The notes beneath the pieces were generated by a model, which ran no database searches, was not told the DNA's origin, and saw only the letters and a list, made by a program, of their open reading frames with translations. Below, one piece after another: positions 44,793 through 55,434 of a stretch of 64,000 nucleotides of DNA. A program made the translations under genes and the position numbers. Origin of the DNA: Beverwykella pulmonaria (Eukaryota; Ascomycota; Dothideomycetes; Pleosporales; Melanommataceae); assembly GCA_001599595.1 (NCBI GenBank), contig BCHH01000014.1, positions 257,587 to 321,586 on the forward strand, given 5' to 3'. Every line of letters starts with the position of its first letter. Position 1 is the first letter of the stretch.

Positions 44793-46521
44793 CTACGCCA
44801 TCACCCTCGGCCTAAACCTCAGCATCGGCCCCTCTTTCGCGCTCGTGATATGGTCCCTAAGCTGGAACTCATTCGCCCTGTGTCTTCCATACTCGTTACC
44901 CACCCGCCCGCCTGCCTTATCGCTAGCATCCATCTTGAAGTCAAGTCTGAACATGACAACAGCGAACGTAGCCATCATCTCGACCAGCGCAACGCCCTTG
45001 CCCATGCACGACCGCGGGCCAACAGAGAAGGGGTTGTAGGCACTGTACATATCAAGAACCTGTTGACTCGCGCCCTCCTTCTCGACCATCCACCTCTCAG
45101 GGTTATAATTGAATGGATCGGGGTAGATATCCTCGCGGTGATGAATAGCGTAGATAGGGACACCGACGTCGCACCCGGCGGGGATGAAATCGCCATCAAC
45201 CATTGCGCCGCCGGCTGGTGCCTCACGGGCTAGAGTTTGACCGACAGAGGGTGACATGCGCATAGCCTCATCGATGCAGGCGCGCAGATAGCGGCAGGAG
45301 TTTAATTTTGCGCCGCCAGAGATATCCTCAACGCTGGAGAATGTGGCGCGAACCTCCTCGGCGGCCCTGGCATAAGCAGCCGGGTTGCGCGAAAGGTAGA
45401 AGAAGATAGCTGACATGGCTGTAGCAGACGTATCCGCGCCAGCGACAACGAGCGTCACGCTCTCAGCGACGATTTCCTCTTTGCTGAACCCCTTTCCTGA
45501 TTCAGGGTCCTTGGCGTGTGACAGCATCTCGAAGAGGTCTTTACGTTGAGTGCGGTCGTTCTTCTTCGTATCGCGGAGGAGCTTGCCTACAAAGCCGAGG
45601 AACATGTTGCGTGCGACGATGGCACGGGGGAAAAGGAGCTTATCGAGACGGAAGGCCTTGAGGATGGGTGCCTGGAGAATCGATGATACGCGAATATTGG
45701 ACTCCTCGATGCACTGCATCACGTAGCGGTACTGCTGGCGCTCGAGCATGTTATATTTGCCAGAGAAGATGAAGGTCGCCATCAAGTCGAAGGCAAGGTA
45801 GTTGCACCATTCGGACATGTTGCGTTCGGTCTTCCAGGTCGACGTCTTGAAGGCAGTCTCGGTGGATTCGCCACTCTCTTTGAGCTTAGCCTCTTCCTCC
45901 GACGTTTGGATGAGCCGGTCACAGAAGCGGTTGATGATTTCGTACATGTAGGGCTCGAAGGCGCGGAGAGTAGCGTCAGAGAGACCTTGCTGGATGACAC
46001 GTCGGCGGCGGCCATGATCTTTACGGTCGCGGACGGTGAGGGTGTTGGTGGCTTGGTGGACCATGGCGGCGTAGTTCTTGCTCTTGAGGAAAGGCTTGCC
46101 TTGACCATAGATGTCTGAGTGGTGGATTAGCATTATGCTCATGTTTGTATTAAGCGATTGACTTACTCTTGAGACCAGTGACCGTGTTCACATTGAGGCG
46201 ATTGGGAGCATATCGAACTTTGTCGCCATACTTCAGGTGACATCTCCACATATCGAGGTGGATATCGCCCTTCCAGGCATGGTAGCCAGCGTACAGATCT
46301 GTGAATTTGGCAAGGAAAGGGCCAGGGTACTTGGCGTAAGGGTGGAAAAAGACGTGGTAAATGAAGTTATAAATGAAGTAGCTGCAGAGACCAGCTGCAA
46401 TTACTGAGGAAGCAAGAACGATGCCTCGCTGAGCAGCAATAGTCTGGATCGCTGTGGCAAGGTGACGACTGGCACCAATTGCTGGCACAACAGGCGTGAT
46501 AATCTCGATGGGGCTGGACAT
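44793..46521 (-). CDS. Cytochrome P450 monooxygenase
   Basis: A 558-residue, ER-anchored haem monooxygenase in two exons, 46521-46167 and 46114-44793. The intron (46166-46115, GTAAGT...CTCAG) rejoins the segment before IYGQGKPF. A hydrophobic anchor lies at about 32-58, followed by HPYAKYPGP. The I-helix oxygen-binding motif AGADTS is at 343-348, the K-helix pair Glu401/Arg404 is in DEAMRM, NPERW is near 456, and the haem loop FSVGPRSCMG has ligand Cys488. All catalytic elements are intact. The gene is divergent from the FAS alpha gene, with 1,166 bp between starts. By analogy with HC-toxin/apicidin pathways it could oxidise the fatty chain (for example at C8 or the terminus), but the substrate cannot be read from sequence. 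Confidence 0.92.
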
Positions 46522-47687
46522 GGTGAATTTGAATTGAGTCTAGGAAAGAAGACAAATGAAACAATAACAAGCGAGAGAGGTAATGAAGACGATGATGAAA
46601 GGTGAAGGTTTTAGTCATGTCCTCTTATTATATACGGGCTCACTCCTGAGCGACTTAGGTTGCTGCGCAGCCTATCCACTCCACATGAGGCGGACTAGGC
46701 CTTGCACTCATGATCACACCACTGGAAACACAGAGTCCGTTGACCTCAACTTTCGAGATTGCCTGTAGCGGAAATGTCCGCAGCGGAAGATACGATAGCC
46801 ATGCAAGAAACAAACTACAGCTGCGGCGTTTCTAAAAACATCGTGCACTGTCCACGGTTCTGGTCAGTAAGTGGGCCAGGGCGAAGCTTCCATGAAAAAC
46901 TTCTAATTTGAAAGGACGGTGAGCCCGTGCCTGTGCAGGCCGACGGCCGATGAGGCTAGAAAGGCTGAGACCAGAGATCGTATGCTGTGATATGCTCTAG
47001 CTTGGTTGCATCAGCGCATATGGTGATATCCGCTATGAGATGTGGTGACGGACTCTGGCATAATGACAGTAGCCTGTTTGAGAATGACATGCTATAGCTC
47101 GGCGACGGACAGCCACAGCGTGGTACTTTGCAAACCCTGGTAGTCTACCTTTGTCAGTGTGTTTGTCAGTGTGGCCGGGCTGCCACGTGGGAGAGATAGG
47201 CTGAAAAGCGCGTGTGGTAGGCAGTGTCCGTTAGTCTGTGCGACTGAGGGTGGATCTCAGCGGACAATGCTTGGTTTCAGATCTCACTCAGCACGTCCCG
47301 GAATAGAGCAAGCGTTGGAGCAGAACCAAGGCAGGGGTGGCAGGCTTGTCAGCACCCAGCGGAATTGCCAGCGGACAGCAGGTTGGGGCGGAGTCAGTGC
47401 TATTTCCCAAATCGGTCTAGCGTGACATGATGGGCCCGCAGGGGGTGGACCACTGCACAGTCCGGGGACGTGGAATGGTAGATATCTACCCCAGAGGCCA
47501 GACAGACTCTTGGATTCACAGAAACCTCCGACCTCTCTCAGTCCCTCATTTGTCTTCGATAGATAGTCTCTCGCTCAGCCAACTCGAACACGACTCTTGC
47601 CTACCACGCATCTCCAACGCAGAACCCCAGGGCCCCGGCTCTTGGAATACACCTCCCACACCAATATCGACTACATCTATCGCCGCG
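46522..47687. promoter_or_regulatory. Shared promoter region of the P450 and FAS alpha genes
   Basis: 1,166 bases between divergent starts. On the minus strand at 46940-46949 there is a CGG-N4-CGG direct repeat (CGGCCGTCGG), a form that zinc-cluster factors can bind. No TATA box is obvious. Divergent layout suggests co-regulation of the two genes. Confidence 0.45.
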
Positions 47688-50600
47688 ATGAACACCTACG
47701 AAGCCATCACGCGCCAGCAGGAGCTGTGCCACACTCTGCTCATTGAGCTACTTGCGTAGGCCCTCCGCGTTTCTTCGCTCTTGCCGTGACGCCTGCTAAC
47801 TCTTCAACACAGACATCAGTTTTGTTCGCCTGTGAGATGGACCGAGACCCAGGATCTGTTGCTATCCGAGTTCCAAACACGCAAGACGGTCGAGATCGGC
47901 CCAGCAGAGACGCTGACGACGATGATGAAGCGCACGCGCGAGCTGGTACACCGCCCATACGACACAGCGAACTCGATTTCGCGCGGCTTCCTGTCGTTGA
48001 AGAAGAACAAGGACGACATCTACTTTGCGGGCCAGGAGAGATCACCCAAGGCCGCACCCAAGAAGAGGGAGGCGCCGTCCGCGCTAGCTAAGCCCGCGCC
48101 GGCAACCGCCGCCTCGCTAAACATTATCCCACCAACACCAACCACATCGTCGGCTCCGGCCCCCGCTCCCATCGCCGCAGGCCCTGTCGAGGACGCGCCT
48201 GTGTCTGCTGGCGAGATCATCAGGACCATCGTGTCCATTACTCTCAAGAAGCCCGCAAAGGATGTCGCCTTCGACCAGTCAGTTAAGGCACTTTCGGGGG
48301 GCCGCTCGACGCTTCAGAATGAGATCACGGGCGACCTAGACGCTGAGTTTGGCGGCGCACCAGATGGTGCTGAGGAGCTGCCACTGAGCGACCTTGCCTC
48401 GATTGTCCAGAAGACCTTCAATGGCTCGCTGGGTAAGCGCACGAAGTCGCTTGTCGATAAGCTCTTTACCTCAAAGATGCCCGGTGGCTTCAGCCCGGCA
48501 AAGGCCCGCGAGATGCTCGAGAGCGACTACGGGTTCGCGTCTGGTCGCCAGGACTCAGTTCTACTGATGGCTCTCCAAAGCCCACCGGCAGCGCGTCTTG
48601 GTTCGGATGCCGAGGCGAAAGCCTTCTGGTCCAGCACAGTCAACGCATATGTCGCCGTGGCAGGCATTCAAATCAACAAGGCGGCCGCGGGCCAGCCTGG
48701 CGCTGCGTCGGCCGCCGTCACCGTCGATCCCAAGGCCCTGGATGCGCTGAACAAACGGTCCAACGATTTCAATCGTGAGGTCTACGAGGCATACTCGCGA
48801 CATCTTGGCGAGGACAACAATGCCGCTGTCGAGGAAGTTGCACAGCTCAAGAGCGACATGCAGAGTCTCCAGAACGAGCTGGATCTGTGGAATCTCGAGC
48901 ATGGCAACGAGTATGCTAACGGCATCAAGCCGTACTTTGACAAGCGAAAGGCCCGCGTCTACGACTCCTTCTGGAACTGGGCTCTGCAGGATCTCTTCAA
49001 GATCTACCACGGTGTGCGCCAGGGCTACCTTCGCCTTGAATCTGAAGAGGTAATACGCCGCCGACAGGCTCTCCTCAATCGATCGAGCAAACGCCTCACC
49101 AACGTCCTTGCGCACATGCTAGGCGATATGAAAAAGCAACAAGCGCGTTCCATTGCAGTCGAACTCTGGTTTGAGGACCTCCTGGAAGACTGCACCGCAG
49201 CGTTGAAGCAGGCACCATTGTATATTGCTTCCAACACCGTCACAGCCCCGCGGACAACGATTGACGCCACTGGAGCCGTGAAGTTCCTCGAGCAGCCAGT
49301 TGCTCGTGCTCGATCCCGTTCGCGCTCGCGGTCCCGTTCTCGCTCTAGCTCTGCTGGGCCCATTGAAGTACAAAGTGCTGAGTCTAAGGCCTTCGAAGCT
49401 GCTATCGCGGCCAAGAACACCCGAGGATTCGCCCCTCAATTCAACATGCACGCTGGGCTTATGCCGCCAACACCTTCCATGACGCCCACTTTGACGCCAT
49501 CCATTACTCCAAGCAACTCATCTGATTCGGACGTTGCCTCTCTTCCTGAGAATCCCAGCGTCCGCGATGAGTACTACCCCATAATTCAGCGAAAAACGGA
49601 CGGAGTATGGAAAGAAGCGGAGGACCTCAGCGATGAGTATGGCGACATCTTGGACCGCGCAGTGGATTCTGGGTTGGTATTCCAGGGCAAGAATATCCTC
49701 GTCACTGGTGCTGGCAAGGGCTCAATTGGCGCCAAGATTGTGCAAGGTCTTCTGTCTGGAGGAGCTAGGGTCATTGTCACAACGAGCTCCTATGCGAAGT
49801 CGACCAAGTTTTACCAGCAGATGTTTGCCAAGTTTGGCTCCAAGGGCTCCAGCTTGATGGTCGTTCCATACAATGCGGGCAGCAACCAGGACACCGAAGG
49901 TCTCATCGACTACATTTACAGTCTCTCCGAAGCCGAATGGGATCTCGATCACATCATTCCCTTTGCAGCTATCTCGGAGACTGCCAACGGTATTGAACTT
50001 GGCTCCAAGTCCGAGTTAGCTCACCGCATGATGCTCACAAACACTCTTCGCCTTCTTGGAGCCGTCAAAAAAGCCAAGGAAGCTCGCCGTATCACCACCA
50101 GGCCTGCTCAAGTCATCCTACCTCTATCACCCAACCACGGTGTTTTCGGGGGAGATGGTCTATACTCTGAATCCAAGCTGGGCCTCGAAGGCTTGCTCAA
50201 CAAGTGGCACACCGAAGATTGGTCTGAGTACCTTTCTGTCTGTGGTGCCATCATTGGATGGACTCGTGGAACTGGTTTGATGAACGACAATGATATGGTC
50301 GCAGAGGGCGTCGAGTCTTTGGGTGTCAAGACCTTCTCGCAAGATGAGATGGCCGTCAACATCATGGGCTTGATGGCATCCCCACTGCTTGAGATTACCC
50401 AGGCCGAACCACTTCTTGCTGATCTTAGCGGCGGAATGAGCACTTTCCCAAATCTCAAGGAAGAAGTTGCCACTATCCGCAAGGAAATCTCTGAGATCAG
50501 CTCCAGCCGCCGCGCTCTGGTCAAGGAACAGAAGGCCGAGTTCGATTTACCTTTGGCTGCATCAGCCCCCAACACCCTTGCTCCTTTCAAGAAGCGTGCC

Positions 50601-52829
50601 AACATCAAGTTCAACTTCCCCAAGCTTCCCGACTTCACCTCCGAGATTGAACAACTTTCTGCCCTTGAGGGTATGATTGATCTGGAGAAGGTCGTTGTTG
50701 TTACAGGGTTTGGCGAGGTCGGCCCCCATGGAAGCTCCCGCACCCGGTGGCAGATGGAGTCTCAGGGCCAGTTCACTTTGGAAGGTTATATCGAGATGGC
50801 CTGGATGATGGGACTTATCGAATATCAGAGTGGCGAAGGTCTTCCCTACAGCGGCTGGGTCCAAAAAGACACTAAGAAGCCAATCAACGATGCCGACATT
50901 AAGCAGCAGTATGAGGAACACATTCTTAAGCATAGCGGTATCCGTGTCTTGGATGCTCGTTCCCTCGATGGCCCCGACCCAGCTTCTCGTCAAGTGCTTC
51001 ACGAAATCGATCTCCAGCACGACTTTGCTCCCTTCGAGGTGTCTAAGGAGACTGCTGCTGATCTGCTCCGCGAGAATGGTAACAAGGTTACTATCAAGCC
51101 TGTCTCCGGATCCGACACCTGCATGGTCACTATGCATAAGGGAGCTCGCTTGATGGTGCCCAAGTCATTGGCTTTTGATCGAACTGTCGGTGGACAGGTA
51201 CCGACAGGGTGGTGCGCGAAGACATATGGCATCTCCGACGATATCATCAACCAGGTCGATCCCGCTACCCTGTACGCTCTTGTTTGCACAGCTGAGGCCC
51301 TACTTTCGGCCGGTGTGACCGATCCTTATGAATTCTACAAGTACATCCATGTTTCTCAACTAGGTGTCTGCGTGGGCTCAGGGTTTGGCGGAGCTGCATC
51401 CCTTCAAGGTATTTACAAGGAGCGATTCATGGATAAGACTGTCCAGAACGATGTGTTGGCTGAGTCCTTCATCAATACCGGAAGTGCTTGGATCAACATG
51501 TTACTTCTCTCTTCTTGCGGCCCCAACATTACACCCGTTGGTGCCTGTGCCACCGCTCTTGAGTCTCTCGATGTCGGATTCGAGGTGATCTCCAGTGGTA
51601 AAGCTCAGGCTGTGCTCGTTGGCGGATACGACTACCTCGCCAAAGACGTCGCCTATGAGTTCGCCAATATGAAGGCGACAGTCAACACTGACGAGGATTT
51701 TGCGCGTGGCAGAACTCCTGCCGAGATGTCCCGCCCTGCGACAACCACTCGTAGCGGGTTCGTCGAGTCTGAAGGCTGCGGTATCCAGCTGCTCACCACA
51801 GCAAAGCTTGCGCTGGAGATGGGTCTTCCCATTCACGGCGTCATTGCTATGACTCGCACCGCCAGCGACAAAGCCGGCAGATCCCTTCCTGCCCCTGGCC
51901 GTGGGATCATCAACATCAGCGGCTCTTCTAAGACTAGCTTCGAGTCCCCACTTCTGAACATGAGCTACCGCAAGCGTCAAATCGAGCTTCGAATGACACA
52001 GATCAGGGAGAACGAGCTCTCCGAGCTTGAGTATCTGGACCAGGAAATCTCTTCTTACAAATCCCAATCGGTCGACTTCGACCTCGAGGCCTACCGCCAA
52101 CACCGCATTGAGGCTATCACGACCGATACAAAGAAGCAACGGTCAGAGGTGCTCAACAGCTACGGAAATGAATTCTGGAAGCGCGATACCAAGATTTCTC
52201 CCATGCGTGGTGCCCTTGCTACTTGGGGTCTCACTGCCGATGACATTCAGGTTGCCTCTTTCCATGGCACATCTACGGTCAAGAACGAGCTCAATGAGTG
52301 CGGTGTAATCCAGGAGCAAATGACCCAGCTTGGTCGTGCCAAGGGCAACCCTGTCCTGGCTGTCTTCCAGAAGCATCTCACTGGCCACCCTAAGGGTGCC
52401 GCTGCTGCTTGGATGCTGAACGGCGCGCTCCAGATCATGGACTCTGGTCTCATCCCTGGCAACAAGAACGCGGACAACATCGACAACGCACTCGAGAAGT
52501 TCGACCACATTGCTTTCCCCAGCGAGACCATTCATACTAGCGAGGACGTCAAGGCGTTCATTGTCAGCTCCTTTGGCTTCGGTCAGAAGGGCGCCCAGGC
52601 GATCGGTGTGCACCCCAAGTTTCTCTTTGCGGCTGCCGGCAAGGAGGCGTATGCTGCCTACCGCGAAAAGTTACGCAGCAGGCAGGACAAGGCCTATCAT
52701 CATTTCCACAAGAGTATGATGACCAACACGATGTTCAGGGCGAAGGACGACCCGCCTTATACAAAGGAGAATGAGACAGATTTCTTGACGAATCCGGATG
52801 CGAGGCTACCTATGGATATGGTGTTGTAA
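47688..52829 (+). CDS. Fatty acid synthase alpha subunit without PPT domain (pathway-dedicated type)
   Basis: The alpha chain of fungal type I FAS, 1,694 residues, in two exons: 47688-47755 and 47813-52829. The intron (GTAGGC...ACAG) restores the N-terminal segment LLAHQFCSPVRWTETQD. Order: the C-terminal piece of the malonyl/palmitoyl transferase (about 1-100), an Ala/Pro linker, acyl carrier domain (carrier Ser188 in GGRSTLQNE), structural helices, ketoreductase (VTGAGKGSIG at about 653-662, YSESK at 807-811) and ketosynthase (Cys1268 in VGACATAL, His1507 in SFHGTST, His1548 in LTGHPKG). The chain stops soon after the ketosynthase. The usual C-terminal phosphopantetheinyl transferase domain is absent, as in shortened secondary-metabolism alpha subunits such as the aflatoxin/sterigmatocystin hexanoate synthases. 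The carrier domain would need another enzyme to charge it. It pairs with FAS beta downstream. Confidence 0.93.
49305..49352 (+). repeat. Arg-Ser dipeptide repeat inside FAS alpha
   Basis: Residues 521-536 are alternating Arg and Ser, encoded by varied codons (CGT, CGC, CGG; TCC, TCG, TCT), so not a simple DNA slippage tract. It lies in the linker before the ketoreductase domain. Confidence 0.8.
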
Positions 52830-55434
52830 ATGATTTTTACTTTTTCTTGTCTATACTTCTTTTCTTAATGTCTTTATTTGGGCCATAGATTTGGGTTGGC
52901 ATTGGTCTGCTGGAGTATAGGATTCTGGCATCGAGGTTAACGGTCACAATTTCAGGTGCTTGGGTATAGATTCTACTGATATCGTTTGGGTGGTATTCAT
53001 GGTAGCTGTATTACCTGTATTGCATTGGGATAGCTCGCAATCTTATTTTATGTTAATGCAACTTTCACTCTTCATCACCATTTTACAATTCATTGTGCTA
53101 TCCTAAAATATGCTCTGTCATCTGGACCTCACATATGGCGAGATTTCACATGTCGCGATCAGAATATATATGGACGGAAGCCAAAGCATAAGGTCATGTA
53201 TTATGTTAATTAGTCATCATCATATGCCCCACGACCTCTTCAGTTCGGACTTGTAGATTTTATTTTTCATTTATTGGCTATGGATGTGTTCGAAGTAGCC
53301 CACTCATTACATATCTCCAATTTCTTTTGAGAACGATCGAAGGCGGTGCGCTCATGGCTGGAGAATTCACCTCTTCCATTTGCATGGGAGGTTAGGGTGA
53401 CAGTACGCCTGGGGATATTTCTCATATGCATATACCCGTTCCACATCTAAAATCGCTTCACCAGCTCCCTCGATCGCTGAGGCGCGAAGTAGGAGTGAGT
53501 GCGTCAGTGATGATGACAAGACGGATGGACATGGTAGACTGTAAGAAATGTGGAGATGGGCCAATGGCACAGCAGGTAGATGGATGGGCAGATTTATGGG
53601 AGAGACAAAACTAGTCTTAGATTTGCAACTGCATCAAATTGTCACTTTGATAGTCTTGAATGCGTGGAAGATAAGAGGGCATCGTTCCTGGTACAACAAG
53701 AGTGAGACAATCCGTAGAAGTGCATCTTCGAGACGAGAAGAGCGCAGTCAGACTCCGTTTATCCTGCTACTCTTTATCAATGGAATAATCTTGAATAGTT
53801 TTTGTAGACCCCTCCAGGTTGGCTAATCATGGTAGTGCGGTGCTACCACGTTCTTGATTTCATACACCGCCAGAGTTGAATCGTTGTAATGAGCTGGGCT
53901 AACCCAGAGATCTTTCCCTCTATGCAGAGAATTGGCCAGTCTACCGGATGTCTGACCAAGCGCTGCATCGCCCCAAAGATCGGATATCCGTCTTTGGTTT
54001 ATATGAAGAGTGAGCATCCTGAAACCTGCTGTCCGATGGGGGGCAAGGCTTAAGGCGCTGAAGGATATATATTTAAGAAGGCTGCCACTTCTCTAGACTG
54101 GATGGTTTCTTGATTTTACTCCTTAATCGAGGCAGGTAAGACGTTGTGTAAGGGAAATATGTCGAGCAGTTACACATCCAGCACAATGCAGGCTTCTGAT
54201 TGGTCGGAACTAATTGTGAGTATTTCACCAATCTGGACATGGCTAACACTCCTGCAGAAGTTGCTTAAAGTCGCCGTGCAGTCTTGAGAGATCTCGCCCT
54301 CCAGACCAGAAGCGAAGGCGCCATTCAAACTATCACCACCTACCTGTTCTTTCTCGTAGTAACGTTTCTTCGGTAAACCACCAACATAGGAAGGGCGCTA
54401 ACATGGTCGCACTTTCTGTTGCCAACACACGTCATCCCAGCCTCACACCGTTCACACCAACACTTCTTTTCACGCCAAAACGCCGTCCACGGCATCATCC
54501 ATTCAATCGATATTATTAGGTCCCCCTTTCAGGGATCACCCGTGGACCCTTTTCAAGCATCCAACATTCGCAAGCAGGTTGCCTTAGCCGCGCTCCTCCC
54601 GCGAGAAACGAAGGGAGCGGAGTCCGAGTGCGTCAGAGTACGGCGCCTCGGGAATTGACTGAGTAGTGAAACGATGGCTCGCGCTCAGGCTTTGACGATG
54701 GACAAGCGGAGCGGAAAGCTTGGGTGGGTTGGAGCGAGATGACTGATGACGGTGGTTGCCAGATACTGGGCGTGATGACTGATCGTATTAGATTCAGCTG
54801 AGAGATAAAGATGATTTGGGCACAGGGCTGATGAGAAAGCGTATCTGCTATTACAATTTGTTGGGCGCGGCAGGGCCGAACTGCGCGATGGCGGAGCGCG
54901 CTTAGAGGAGACAAGGGTGTGCAAGGCGGACCGCAGGCCTAAGCGCGCCTTTGAACACGCCCTGTATTGATACACTAGCGGTATTGTACTGCTGCGAGGC
55001 ATAAGAAATTGGGCTCGGGATTCCAGGCCCGTCAACCATGCAAAGCACAGCCCATTTTTGCCCCCGAGCGCCCACTCGAAGCTTCAGAACCTAGCAGCCC
55101 TGTTGCATCCGGGGAACAACGCTCAGCCCCAACACGCCAAAACTCCCCGATATAGCAAATAAGCACCATGTACGTACTCGGCCATGATGAACTGCTTAGA
55201 AGGAGGCGGACGGTGCGCGCAGCTCCACACAGATATACCCATCGTATGCAGATGGACAAATACATTCCTCCTCTCCATCTCTAACTTTGCGCTGCGATTC
55301 CGACTGTACTTGCAGTCGCACATTCACTTATTTGATACCCAAGATACATTCATTTGTACACCTATTCCTATTCCCGCTTTATTCCCTATTCCTTGCCTTG
55401 CTTTACCTTACACATCTGTCGCTCTATTGCCATA
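52830..55434. other. Intergenic region between FAS alpha and FAS beta
   Basis: 2.6 kb with the FAS alpha 3' flank and the FAS beta promoter. No phosphopantetheinyl transferase sequence follows the FAS alpha stop. The only gene-like item is a tiny spliceable frame at 54159-54287 (28 codons), too small to call. Pyrimidine-rich leader sequence precedes the FAS beta ATG. Confidence 0.45.

Noticed and set aside
53823..54017. Minus-strand 64-codon frame between FAS alpha and FAS beta
   Set aside because: No recognisable motif and no neighbouring exon that extends it.
55354..55434. FAS beta extended 27 residues upstream to an earlier ATG
   Set aside because: The extra residues are encoded by pyrimidine-rich leader-like DNA and do not look like the start of a FAS beta chain.
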